From: Phytophthora colocasiae
Taxonomy: Eukaryota; Oomycota; Peronosporomycetes; Peronosporales; Peronosporaceae
DNA length: 64,000 nucleotides
Direction: 5' to 3'
Assembly: GCA_018806915.1 (NCBI GenBank)
Contig: JAGKQI010000084.1
Span: 124,001-188,000, forward strand
Shown in pieces: positions 1 to 10,330 of this stretch (position 1 is the first letter of the stretch; the number at the start of each line of letters is the position of its first letter). Under the pieces are notes generated by a model that was not told the DNA's origin, ran no database searches, and was given only the letters and a program-made list of their open reading frames with translations. Position numbers and translations under genes: made by a program.

Positions 1-2
1 AA

Positions 3-746
3 ATGCTCCAATACTTCCAAGAGCTAGACGACTTTGTGGTTCCAGGGTATTCACGTTCAGTGACATCACTACATCGAAAAAGAGCTCGGAGTTCGAGTGG
101 AGACAAGTTCATAACTCAAATGTTCGTACCAGTCTCTGATGACTATCTCAAGGTGCATCCGACACTGGGTAGAAATCGTTCTGAGTGGCTTCCAACGGAT
201 CCCATGGACGATGCCGCCGCTAACGGACACCTTGAAGTGGTGAAATGGCTGCACTTCAATCGCTCAGAAGGCTGCACTACAGCTGCGATGGATTGTGCTG
301 CTGCTAATGGCCACTTGGAGGTAGTGACTTGGCTTCACACTCATCGATTGGAGGGATGCACAAACAAGGCGATGGATGGAGCTGCTGAGAACGGACACTT
401 GGACGTGATCCAGTGGCTGTACAAGAATCGCTTCGAAGGTTGCACAGTGAAGGCGATTGAAAGAGCTATGAGCAACAATCACTTGCGAGTTGCAGTCTGG
501 CTACACATTCACTATCCGGCACTTCATCCTTTACATCTCAATCTTAGAAATCACTCGAACGGCGTCTTCGAACGGATCTTGTTCCAGTTTTCCCACTTCA
601 GCAACAGCTTCAATTCCAAAATTGTGGAATACATGAAGGAGACTCTGCTAAACGCCAGGACCAAGTCGAACCACAAACATATCAATGACTGGCTGCAAGA
701 AACATTTCCAACTGCTTCTGGAACTCGCGAGTGGCCTGAATGGTGA
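3..746 (+). CDS. Ankyrin-repeat protein, 3' part (partial at window edge)
   Basis: The frame is open to the left edge, so the gene probably starts outside the window; the first ATG at 3 may be internal. The 247-residue reading frame has at least three degenerate ankyrin repeats at about residues 65-165 with the pattern AAANGHLEVVKWLH, each followed by an R-x-EGCT linker. This repeat style is typical of the large oomycete ankyrin families, usually assumed to mediate protein-protein contacts. No catalytic domain, signal peptide or membrane segment is visible. It ends at TGA 744-746, 186 bp before the CSB-like gene on the same strand. The same repeat type recurs in the broken gene at 21904-48655, so the two are probably paralogues. 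Substrate or partner unknown. Confidence 0.8.
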   Translation: MLQYFQELDDFVVPGYSRSVTSLHRKRARSSSGDKFITQMFVPVSDDYLKVHPTLGRNRSEWLPTDPMDDAAANGHLEVVKWLHFNRSEGCTTAAMDCAAANGHLEVVTWLHTHRLEGCTNKAMDGAAENGHLDVIQWLYKNRFEGCTVKAIERAMSNNHLRVAVWLHIHYPALHPLHLNLRNHSNGVFERILFQFSHFSNSFNSKIVEYMKETLLNARTKSNHKHINDWLQETFPTASGTREWPEW

Positions 747-932
747 CGTGGTCCGGTATACCAGTAACTTGAAGTGACATTACTTTGTACGATCATCAAA
801 ACTCTTAAAAACGAAATACAGTTGTACAGTATTTTAATTAGCCTAATAAAAACAAGATATTCTATCATCCCATACATGCTCTTCAACTGTTCTTTAACGT
901 CCTCGACTCCTGTCTGTCATTACCGTCAGACG

Positions 933-3900
933 ATGTCTGGATCACCTTCCTTCGTTGCTACCGAAGCCTCTACGGCACCTCCATCCACGCCACCACGACC
1001 ACCAGTTAGAGCTTCTTCTGATCTATCTATTCATGCCACTCCGCCTCCACCTTCACCCTCTGAAGACGCATACGACACTTATGAAGTGAGTGATTTCGCC
1101 CCCTCATCCAGTAATGATGACGATTCCGACTATTCCCCGCGTTCCAGTAGCCGCAATACGAAGCGCAGGAAACAGACAAATAAAACGTCCAAGAGAAGAC
1201 GTTTAGTGCGTGGTGATGACCACCAAAGAACTAGGAAACTCAAGAAAACACAGGACTCAGATGCAGAATCAGACGAGCTAAATGCTGCTACAGCCACTGT
1301 ATCGCCCAAGAAGAGCTCCAAACAGGACAGGAAAGCTGCTGCATCCACATGGGCAGACGACGGCAGTGTGGATCTCTATAGACGTCGGATACATGAATTA
1401 AGAAGAGAATTCCAAGATTCCGTGGATGAAGGAAGAAAAACGTTCTACAACAATCCAAGACCTGATAATTATGTTGAAGAAGAAGAAGAGAAGAAAGAAA
1501 GTGAAGAAGAAGAAGCAGAACAGGAGAAAATAGAGACAGGGCCCAAGTTTTACTCCCCTTGGGACGTAACGGAGACTGCATCGGGTCTCTTAGTGTCAAG
1601 TTACGTGCTGACTCAGCTCCTTCCACACCAACGAGAGTGTCTCGAGTGGCTGCATAAGCTGCATGAACGAGGAGTTGGAGGTATCTTAGGAGACGATATG
1701 GGACTGGGGAAAACGGTGCAGTTGGCGTCGTTCTTAGGCTCCTTACACCGCGCGAAGAGGCTCCGGACAGTCTTGTTGCTATGTCCAGCGTCAGTATTGT
1801 TGCAGTGGGTACGAGAACTACACAAGTGGGTGCCGTGGATGCGTGTGGTGCTGCTCCATGCGTCAGGAACGGGCGTCAACACGTCGTTCTCGAGTGAGAG
1901 TTACGAGCAGCTGATTGACGAGGTTTTCCGCTTTGAGGATGAGATGTCGGACGGGGAAGGAGGAAGATTTGATGGTGCAGCAGAAGCAGGAAGTGGTGGC
2001 GGCGTTGTGATCAGCACGTATGAAAACGTCCGGCAGTATCAGAGTCTCTTCCTTACGAGAGAATGGGACTATGTGGTGCTGGATGAAGGACACCGGATTC
2101 GCAATCCAGACGCAGAGACTACGCTAGCGTGTAAGCAACTGCGTACAATTCATCGGATCATCCTATCAGGCACACCGATCCAGAACCGCCTTCGTGAGCT
2201 TTGGTCACTGTTTGACTTTGTTTATCCAGGTCGGTTGGGTACGTTACCAACCTTCGACGACGAGTTTGTGCTACCAATCAGAGCTGGAGGATACGCCACA
2301 GCAACGAAGATGCAGATTCTAATGGCGTACAAATGCGCGTTGGCACTGAAGGACCTTATCCAGCCGTTCCTACTGCGTCGCACTAAGCAGGAGATTCTTG
2401 CGAGCAATAGCAGCGGAACGATGGGTGCATTACTACCTGGAAAGCAGGAGCAAATCATATTTTGCAGACTCACGAAGCGCCAACGTGCACTGTACAAGCG
2501 GTTCTTAGCCTCTCCAGAAGTTTCGTCAGTGCTGCGTCGAGATATTCGACCCTTTCGAGCCATCTCCATACTGCGACACATCTGCAATCATCCCGACTTG
2601 CTGGCCTCGTTTGGCAATGGCGCGCTGGCAGACAAGAAACGACAGTCTTACGAAGAAGATGAAGGAGACGAAGGATTTAGCAACATTGCAGGCCTGTTGG
2701 ACGAAGTGGATGAGGACAGAGAGGAAGGTGAAAGCGACGAACTCTTCGGTGCTGCGTCAGCCAGTGGGAAAATGATTGTGCTGCAGAAGGTGCTGGCGCT
2801 CTGGAAGGAACAAGGCCACCGCGTCCTAATCTTCTCACAGACTCGGAGTATGTTAGATATTCTAGAAAGCTTCATGTCAAGGTTGGGACATGCTTGTACT
2901 CGTCTCGACGGAACAACAGGAGTTGCTGAACGACAGCAGCGCCTTGATGCATTTAACGCTCCTGATAGCGCACTGTTTGCCTTCTTGTTGACAACACGAG
3001 CGGGTGGAATTGGTGTCAACTTGGTTGGCGCTGATCGTGTGGTAGTATTTGATCCGGACTGGAATCCGTCCACTGACGTGCAAGCTCGTGAGCGTGCATG
3101 GCGCATCGGGCAGCAGAAACCTGTGACTGTGTATCGACTTGTGACTGCTGGAACGATTGAAGAGAAGATCTACCATCGCCAGATCTTCAAACAGTATCTC
3201 ACTAGTAAGGTATTGCATGACGCGAAGCGCAAACGCTGCTTTAACAAGCATTCGTTGCGAGATCTGTTCGTGTTAGCAGACGAGAAGGAGGAAGAGAACG
3301 GCGTTGCAGAGACGAACGAGATGTTTGTTGCGGGGAATGTTAAAAGACCCGCGGAACTGGAAGATGGCGAGGAGGAAGAAGTGGATGAAGGAGACACAAC
3401 GCAGTCAGAGACGAGTAAAAGCGGCACGGATGCTGGCGATAACGACGCTGTATTGAAGCAGCTTTTTGACGGTGGAGACGTGCGCGGTGTGTTTGACCAT
3501 TCGGCTGTCGAGTCGGATGGCGTGCAGAACCAAGAAGCAGACTTAGTGGAGATGGAAGCGACTAAAATCGCGCAAGGTGCTCTGAGTGCTCTACGAGCAT
3601 CCGGTGCACTCGTGAGGCAGCAACGGGAAACGATCTACACACCAACTTGGACTGGTCGATCAGGAACTGCAGGAGATCCTTCCCAGCGCCGTCAGCAGCA
3701 AGCAGGTAGAGATCGTGGATCTGGCCGAAGTCGAGGAAGAGGAGGGCGAAGTGGAGGGGTTTCATCACGTGACATGCTAGCGAGGATCAAGCATAGACGC
3801 GATGGCGTCGTACAGGCGACTCAAGTTCAATCCAGACCTCGAACGGCAGCTTCTGGTCCTTCGCCGTCTCCAGTTCCTGCTGCACTGAGTGCAAGTGAGA

Positions 3901-4151
3901 TGGCTAAGCGGTTGCACGCGTTCCTGGTGGCGAACCCCGCAGGTGTCACGACGGAGCGGCTCTTAGACAGCTTTGCTAACGTCGTCGCTCCCAAGGACAA
4001 ACTGGTCTTCCGACATGTACTGCGTGATATGGCTGTGTGTCGTGGTCGACGCTGGACTCTAAAGCCCTCCTACTCGGTTTCCGATTCAGCTTCGACCTTA
4101 CCAACTACTGCAGCACCAACTGCTCCACCAAGGCGGCGTGGGATCTGGTAA
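933..4151 (+). CDS. ERCC6: SNF2-family ATPase, CSB/ERCC6 (Rad26)-like
   Basis: The protein is about 1072 residues. I start at the ATG at 933 (MSGSPSF); the frame is open upstream to 774, but that stretch is low-quality leader. An acidic/basic low-complexity N-terminus is followed by a two-lobe SNF2 motor: GDDMGLGKT near residue 255, DEGH box near 383, LSGTPIQNRLRELWSLFDF after it, and C-lobe motifs TTRAGGIGVNLVGADRVV and RAWRIGQ near 690-730. A charged Arg/Gly-rich tail leads to a C-terminal winged-helix-like segment (about 988-1045), a layout known from CSB. CSB proteins remodel stalled RNA polymerase II in transcription-coupled nucleotide excision repair. The frame is unbroken over 3.2 kb. 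Another Rad54/SNF2 subfamily is possible but less likely given the C-terminal domain. Confidence 0.88.
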   Translation: MSGSPSFVATEASTAPPSTPPRPPVRASSDLSIHATPPPPSPSEDAYDTYEVSDFAPSSSNDDDSDYSPRSSSRNTKRRKQTNKTSKRRRLVRGDDHQRTRKLKKTQDSDAESDELNAATATVSPKKSSKQDRKAAASTWADDGSVDLYRRRIHELRREFQDSVDEGRKTFYNNPRPDNYVEEEEEKKESEEEEAEQEKIETGPKFYSPWDVTETASGLLVSSYVLTQLLPHQRECLEWLHKLHERGVGGILGDDMGLGKTVQLASFLGSLHRAKRLRTVLLLCPASVLLQWVRELHKWVPWMRVVLLHASGTGVNTSFSSESYEQLIDEVFRFEDEMSDGEGGRFDGAAEAGSGGGVVISTYENVRQYQSLFLTREWDYVVLDEGHRIRNPDAETTLACKQLRTIHRIILSGTPIQNRLRELWSLFDFVYPGRLGTLPTFDDEFVLPIRAGGYATATKMQILMAYKCALALKDLIQPFLLRRTKQEILASNSSGTMGALLPGKQEQIIFCRLTKRQRALYKRFLASPEVSSVLRRDIRPFRAISILRHICNHPDLLASFGNGALADKKRQSYEEDEGDEGFSNIAGLLDEVDEDREEGESDELFGAASASGKMIVLQKVLALWKEQGHRVLIFSQTRSMLDILESFMSRLGHACTRLDGTTGVAERQQRLDAFNAPDSALFAFLLTTRAGGIGVNLVGADRVVVFDPDWNPSTDVQARERAWRIGQQKPVTVYRLVTAGTIEEKIYHRQIFKQYLTSKVLHDAKRKRCFNKHSLRDLFVLADEKEEENGVAETNEMFVAGNVKRPAELEDGEEEEVDEGDTTQSETSKSGTDAGDNDAVLKQLFDGGDVRGVFDHSAVESDGVQNQEADLVEMEATKIAQGALSALRASGALVRQQRETIYTPTWTGRSGTAGDPSQRRQQQAGRDRGSGRSRGRGGRSGGVSSRDMLARIKHRRDGVVQATQVQSRPRTAASGPSPSPVPAALSASEMAKRLHAFLVANPAGVTTERLLDSFANVVAPKDKLVFRHVLRDMAVCRGRRWTLKPSYSVSDSASTLPTTAAPTAPPRRRGIW

Positions 4152-4229
4152 AGCGAAAACTTGTGAATTTCAACGAGACACCCAGGGCAAAGAATGTTGG
4201 ATATGCTCTGCCAAAAATTGCTGGCACTA

Positions 4230-4362
4230 CACCTTTTGCCGGCCAAAGTGGGCTAATCAGCATCCAATGTGAGCAGGATTAATTTTAGGCGGCTGACAGA
4301 AACCCAAAACAGCCCAAAACTGTTTTTTCACACAATCAAAGTGGGCTAATCATCATTCAAAG
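4230..4362 (+). repeat. Left terminal inverted repeat of Tc1-like element
   Basis: The 133-bp arm starts CACCTTTTGCCGGCC right after TA. It holds two direct copies of CAAAGTGGGCTAATCA, at 4244-4259 and 4337-4352. That is the IR/DR arrangement known from Tc1 elements with two transposase sites per end. Gypsy-1 begins at its inner edge. Confidence 0.9.
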
Positions 4363-4678
4363 TGTGACGGGGGTCACACAGCACTTCACACAGAGGAAGG
4401 CTTGGAGTATACAAACTCCTAGTGAACGGCAGTTCACTCGGTCCCCAAAGACTTGGGGAGACTAACTAAAGATTAGGTAGATTTAAGACTGAATATATTA
4501 TAGATACTTGTTAGCTTGGCCTGCAATACAAACTAAAAGATATCTATAGTGTAACCTATATAGAAGGTGATAGGTGGCTGCGGAGCCACCTGCCACGTGT
4601 CACCATTATGTGTGACACACCAAATGTATCCACTTCGGAAGAGTGACTAAAGTCACTCTTCAATGTAACCCCGTTACA
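4363..4678 (-). repeat. Gypsy-1 3' LTR (316 bp)
   Basis: Plus-strand ends TGTGACGGGG and CCCCGTTACA; sense start is TGTAACGGGG. It contains eight short hairpins (see findings). Matches 20226-20541 base for base by eye. Confidence 0.93.
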
Positions 4679-4720
4679 TCCTCCCCCACTTAGATTCGAC
4701 TCTCGTCCAGAGAAAATCCC

Positions 4721-4738
4721 TTTCACATTTCTCTCTTC
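4721..4738 (+). promoter_or_regulatory. Possible initiator-like pyrimidine tract upstream of as1
   Basis: TTTCACATTTCTCTCTTC, about 110 bp before the as1 ATG, resembles the oomycete initiator pattern (TCAnTTY followed by pyrimidines). Resemblance only. Confidence 0.25.
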
Positions 4739-4849
4739 AATGTCGAAATCGATCGACCTGCCGCCAGCTCTAGTCGCTGCGGCTTCTGCTCTCACAGAGC
4801 ACAGGGCGCACTGCCAACGCGTACCAGGCTTCCTTGGAAGCCCAGCAAC

Positions 4850-7035
4850 ATGTCTGCAAAGGGTGCAAACCCAGACGCGCAAGCGTCTTCACGGAAGAAG
4901 GCTGCAAAGCCAACTTCCAAGCCAGCCAAGCCTCGCGGCAAGGCTTCGGCACTTCATGAGGCCACCGATGTGGCCTCCAGGGCTCTTAGCTCGCCCAGCA
5001 GCACTGCTGCGACGGCTAGCCCTAGCCAAAGGCGCAGTAGGTCTCCGTCCCTACCGCCTGATACTCGACCGAATCCTCGGTTCGAGTATAGGGACCATAG
5101 TCCCGGTTCCTGGAGTCCTTCCGAACAGGAAGCGACTCTTGTCATCTACTCGGGCGACGAGAGCGACAACGGCGACGCCGAGGGCAAGCCTGCGGCGGGT
5201 GCTCCGACCACGGAGGAGCACCATGGAGACAAGGACACCGCGTCCAAGTCTCCCGACAACACCAGCGGCCGTGGTGGCGACACTACGCCACCACCTGTCA
5301 GACATCTGACACTTGCTGAAGGGCGCGAACGCGCCCGGGCCATTCTGGCAGAGGAGAAGGTGCCCAGCACCAACTCCAAGAAGCGTCATGCTTCACTGTC
5401 TCCTTGTCAAGACATGACAAGGAGAAGGGAGCTCGAAGAGATCTTCGGCCCCGACGACGTCGACGACGACGCCGATGAGGAGGAGGGGCTCATCCGCGAG
5501 CCCCAAGAGATCACTAACGATCTCGATGAGCAGCAAGAGCTCTTTCAGGCTGCTCAACAGCCAATGCGCACCGCACCAACGGTCGCACGTGAGTCTCATC
5601 AACACGATGAGGACTCTGCCCACCAGCGGGGATACTACCCCCCGAGCAAGGCTCGGGAGCTGCTGCGTATCTCGAGCAGCTCCAGGACCCACGTCCTCTC
5701 ATAGGGGGCCATACCTCCAAAGGCGCCTATGAGCGGGCCTTGGTTCAGAAAGAACCTCTCTTTCAAGGCAACCTCTCTGTTGCCAGGTGCGTGCTTCTAG
5801 CACAGCACCGAATTCCTCTCAAGGAATTCACCTCGCTTCGCAAGAATCCTGAGACTAAGGGTGGTCTCAAGCCCACATGGGGTTACCCATGGGTTCTCCC
5901 AGAGAACACTGCGTCGTGGGTCGACGCTGAGGACCTCTTTTGGCAATGGGTCCGGTTGACAGTCAAGTCAACCCAGGAGTACCACAAACTCCGTGACGAA
6001 GATCACCTGGAGGACATCCTCCGCCTCCGGGACCTTCGTGTCCAGTTTGCCCACCTCGTAGGCAAACGTCAGCTCCATCATCAGATGGAGCGACTGAGAA
6101 CTGAGTCTCAGTCCAGCGCTCACAATGAGCGCGGGTATGGAACACATACACCTGTGTTCCAACCCCGTTCAGCGGCTAAGAAGCCGCGGACTACTTACGA
6201 GGCTGCCGCCGTGCCTCTTCCCAGCACGCGACAGCCTTCGGGCAGTCAACCTGGAGCCGCTCAATCGGCTCCCAGGTACTCTGCGACGCAGGGTACCCGC
6301 GCCACTTCACTCGGAGCTGGCGCTTCCCACCGCGACGCCGCTCCTGGAGAACCCGCTCCACATGGTAGTGGCGTTCTCCGTTCCGGTCAAGCAAAGCCGG
6401 AGGAGGCCTCGCTCGACTGCTCTTTCGAGCCGTCCCCGACGTTGGGGACTCAGAGGCCTTCGACCGGGCCTCTTGACCAACTTGTTGCTGAGCAACAGGA
6501 GGAGATCCGTCTCCTCCGAGCGCGTGTCCTTGCGCTTGAGGGTGCTCTTGGTCTTGAGCATGGCGGCCAAGCTGCCCCTGCAGCCGACCTGCCTGGTGTC
6601 TTGCGCCAGTTGGGAGACCTGCGTCTCGCGATGCAGGATCTTCATGGTCGTGTAGACCGTAGTGCCTCTTCGCGGGCACTTGACTCCTTTCGTCAAGTGG
6701 TATACGACCTTCAGGCGACGATGTCTCGCCGGGTGTCGCAACCGTACGCGTACTCCCCGTCGTCGCGCGACTCGCGCCTAGGGGCCTACTTGCTTGGCCC
6801 CTCGGTGTATCCACACCGCTCGTACCTTCCACCGGGGTACGGCTTCGCCCCTGGGAGTCACCAAACTCCCTATTACCTGGGGCGCTCTGCGCCTGACGCT
6901 CAACCTCGCGTCGAGGAGGTTCACTCTCCTCCTCGCGGCCGCCTTCAACCTCTTGAGGGGCCGCATGACCCTGAGGGTCATGGTACCGCTTCAGACGACC
7001 CACATAAAACGTCGGGTGGGTCGTCATCGACTTAG
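4850..7035 (+). CDS. Gypsy-1 antisense accessory gene (as1), one frameshift
   Basis: Two plus-strand frames, 4850-5704 (284 aa, ATG at 4850) and 5740-7035 (431 aa), read as one ~720-residue protein if a one-base shift near the C-run at 5638-5643 is ignored. The N-terminal half is Ser/Pro/Lys-rich with acidic patches (DDVDDDADEEEG). The middle is a compact domain with GYPWVLPENTASWVDAEDLF and DLRVQFAHLVGKR. Next comes a predicted coiled coil (EQQEEIRLLRARVLALEGAL) and a Tyr/Pro-rich tail. It runs opposite to gag-pol and overlaps the chromodomain end of pol by 845 bp. I do not recognise the family. The mixed-residue, heptad-bearing sequence is not what a shadow frame usually gives. Function unknown. 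Confidence 0.6.
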
Positions 7036-9859
7036 GCAAGTCGGTCGTGTAGGCAGCGCCGTGCCTACTCAGGACCTTAAAGGGTCCAATGAAGCGATGC
7101 TTCAACTTGTTGCTCACCGTGGAGCTAACAGTGTTAAGAGGTAGGTTCCTAGTGTCGAGTTGCACTAAGTCACCCACATTAAATACACTTAAGTTTCCTC
7201 TCCCATGTTGGTCTGAGTACTCCTTTTGCTTGTCCTGTGCGAGTGCCATTGCATCTCGCACCCGGCTGATCACATTCAGCCTGTTGCCGACAAATGTCGA
7301 CAACTTCTTCCGCAACGCGGCTGGTTCCACACCGGAAACCTGGGAGGAAAGCTCTTTCCGAGCCTCTCCCCCACTTACTCTCGAAGCCGCGGTGCCCCCA
7401 CCCAGTGTGAGCGGCACCAGGGGGTTCCGAAGCCCGTTCAAGTAGAACGGCGTGAACCCCGTTGACGCGTGTACCGCGTTGTTGAGTGCAAACTCAACCA
7501 TAGGCAGCTGCGCTGACCAAGAGCGCGGCGCCTCAGCGCAAACACTGCGCAGCACGTCCTCAACCACTCGGTTGACGCGCTCAGTCTGACCATCGGTCTG
7601 CGGATGGTCCGCTGTTGACATCGTCAACCGTGTTCCTAGAAACTGGAACAGCGTTTTCCAAAACGCAGCGGTAAACCGCGGGTCGCGGTCAGAGACAACA
7701 GTCTCAGGCAACCCGTGATAGCGGAATACGCTATCAAGGAACAACTTCGCAGTTTGTTCCCCGGTAATGGTCTCAGAGACCGAAGCAAGATGCACCATCT
7801 TGCTCAACCGGCATACAAACACCACAATGCCGGTGTTCTTCTGGTCATCGGCCGGAAGGCCGAAGACAAAGTCGAGACTCATCGACTTCCAGCAGTCCAG
7901 TGGGACTGGCAGGCTCTGCAGCGGAGCCGACGCGTGCCCCGCAGGCTTCACGCGCTGACATGTTTCACATGTCTTGATGTACTTGGCCACCCACTTGTAC
8001 ATGTGGGCCCACCAAAACATCAGAGATACCCCATGATAGGTCTTCTCTCGGCCCAAGTGGCCACTCGAAGGCACATCGTGTGCCTCGTGAAGTATATCAT
8101 ACTTCAGATCCTCGTCGTTCGGAACAACGACCCGCGGAGGATCCCCGGGCTCCACCCGATAGTGGAGCAGGCCATCGGCCCACTCATAGCGGTGGAGCCG
8201 TGCCCGCTGTCGAGGCGTAAGCCATTCGACCTTGGCATCTGTGCCAGCGGACAAATACCGCACAATAGGGGCGAGGGTGTCATCGTCCCGATACGCCAAG
8301 CGTATTCGATCGTAAAGATCCGTCGTGGCCCGACTAATATGAGCGAACTCATAGTCGGGCCTGCGCGACAAAGCGTCGGCAAGCGTGTTGAGCTTGCCAG
8401 GCTTGTATTCAACGCGGAAGTTATACTCCGCGAAGAATGACAGCCAACGCGCCATCCGCTGCGATAAGTGCGGCGTATGGATGGCTGTCCGCAAGGACGC
8501 GTGGTCCGTATAGACCACAAAGGGCCTTGAGCCCAGAAGATGCACCCTGAACTTGACAAGGGCATACTTCATCGACAAGAGTTCCTTGTCGTGAACGGGA
8601 TAATTCCGTTCGGCAGCCTTCAGCTGCCTGGACTGGAACGAGATCACCCTATCTCGTCCCTCATCGTCCTGTTGCAATAGCGCACAGCCAATTGCATAGT
8701 CGGAAGCGTCACAGACAACGCTAAACGACTTGGCATCGTCCGGCAACGCCAGGACGGGCGCGCATTGCAAGCTCGCCTTGATGCTGTCAGCATCCTGGTG
8801 CTGGCGCTCCCAGCACCACTCGGCCTCCTTCTTCAGAAGGTCCGACAAAGGCTTTGCGAGTCCCGCATAGCCAGCACTGTACTTGTGCAAGTAGTTGGCT
8901 AAGCCTAACCACTTCCTCAGGTCCTTCTGTGACCGAGGAACAGGCCATGCCGCAATGGCTTTGACCTTGTCAGGATCCGCTCGGACCCCGACGCTGCTGA
9001 CGAAGCAGCCGAGGACCTTAATCTCCTCAGCTGCGAAGACGCACTTGTCGATGTTGGCATAGAGCTTGTTAGCTCTCATGACCTCAAACACTCGACGGAG
9101 GTGCTCTCGATGCACCTCTATAGCCGTCTTGCCTCCTCGGCGCGGCTATGGACGAATATATCGTCAAAGTACGTCTGCGTGAACGCACGCAAAGGTCTAA
9201 ACAACTGTGTGACCAAGCGATTGAAGGTCGCTGGTGCGTTGGATAGACCTTGTGGCATTACCAGCCACTCCCAGAGCATACCGCTCGGCGTGCTCACGGC
9301 CGTGAGCGGGATATCACACTCCCGCATCAGGATCTGGTAATATCCATCCACCAGATCCAGCGCGCTATACAGCGTGCAGCCGGCCATGTTGTTCAACAAC
9401 ACATCCTTGCGAGGGATCGGCGTCTGTGCTGGCACAGTCGCGCTGTTCAGCTTGTTGTAAGCATGAACCAGACGCCACTTCCCGTTCGGCTTGCGAACGC
9501 AGACGGTTGGCGTCGAGTGCGGGGACTTCGATTCCCGCACCATTCCCGCTTTCGCCTTAGCGGCGAAGAACGCGTCAATGACGTCGCTCTGCTCTCGGGG
9601 CAGGGGCCATTGACGCGTGACACAATACTTTGTGCCTGGCACGAGATCAATCTCGTGCCTGATCCCTCGGTCTGGTGGGAGCTTTGAGGGTGGGTCCTTA
9701 GACACCACGTCCTCAAACTCCTTCACTAAAGGATACAACGGATCCTTCGGATTCTTCAGAATCTCGGAGCCCGTGCGCGACGCACGCTGCTTCCGGAACT
9801 CCTCCAGGACGTCTTCGTCCATCACTGAGGAGGAGTTCAACTCCTCTGGAGTGGGCTCC
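6191..9859 (-). pseudogene. Gypsy-1 pol, RT-RNase H-integrase-chromodomain part
   Basis: RT runs from 9859 with PNGKWRLVHAYNKLN and the catalytic YFDD near 9170. One base is lost near 9125, shifting the frame; the rest reads open from 9115 to 6191 (974 residues). RNase H follows (VVCDASDYAIG; YTDHASLRTA), then the integrase zinc finger (GHLGREKTYH with CETCQR) and DDE core (SLDFVFGLP, VVSDRDPRFT, DHPQTDGQTERVNR). After FYVGRLKRYHD comes a Pro/Arg-rich linker and a C-terminal chromodomain (YHVERVL, VKWRGYPASQSTWEP). Chromodomains of this type steer integration to modified chromatin. The last ~845 bp are also coding on the plus strand. Confidence 0.9.
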
Positions 9860-10273
9860 TGTAACGGGGTTACACGGCGCTGCGCGCCTTGGCTACAATA
9901 GGTGTGGTATACACCATCCAGGTCACAAGTCACAGATCCGTGTACAACACATAGTGTTTCTCACACGTCACATATGTAGCCAGTTGCTGGCTGTTAGCTC
10001 AGAGCCACACATTACATTTTGATTAGGATTTAGTATGTTAGATACTAAATCCGTTACATTTAGGATTAGGGCAATAAAGTCAATAAAAAATCAGTTTGCA
10101 TTTTACATAATTAGTGTTAGTTCCTTTATTATAGGGACACTGATTGTGAGAGTCCCGTATTTAGTGGACTACTTGGTTCCTGTATAGAACCGAAGGCTAG
10201 TGCCTTGCAAGCAGGACTCTACGAGTCAACCCAACTTCCTCTGTGCCGTGCACACCTACGCAGCCCCGCTGCA
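9860..10273 (+). repeat. Gypsy-2 5' LTR (414 bp)
   Basis: Begins TGTAACGGGGTTACA and ends CCCCGCTGCA. It contains an 11-bp-arm hairpin at 10026-10052 and several smaller ones. Same length as 17328-17741, no difference seen by eye. Confidence 0.95.
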
Positions 10274-10275
10274 TC

Positions 10276-10288
10276 TGGTAGCACTTGT
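10276..10288 (+). promoter_or_regulatory. Gypsy-2 primer-binding site
   Basis: TGGTAGCACTTGT lies two bases after the 5' LTR. Gypsy-1 has the same 13 bases in the same place. Confidence 0.78.
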
Positions 10289-10330
10289 AGTCAATCCAAC
10301 TCCTGAGTTGAAGACTGTTTCTCTGTGAGA

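Noticed and set aside
774..932. Upstream extension of the CSB-like reading frame
   Set aside because: No ATG gives a sensible N-terminus here; the text is AT-rich leader and the ATG at 933 starts the conserved-looking low-complexity region.
6191..7035. Treating the plus-strand frame here as a mere shadow of pol
   Set aside because: I kept it as real because it shows heptads, a defined middle domain just upstream and a positional counterpart in Gypsy-2. The chromodomain on the minus strand is also real.
9118..9933. A 271-residue gene starting MTCDLDGVYHTYC
   Set aside because: Its first ~25 residues are Gypsy-2 LTR sequence read into Gypsy-1 RT across the insertion junction; it is a chimera of two elements. 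The same LTR prefix opens the frame at 17401.
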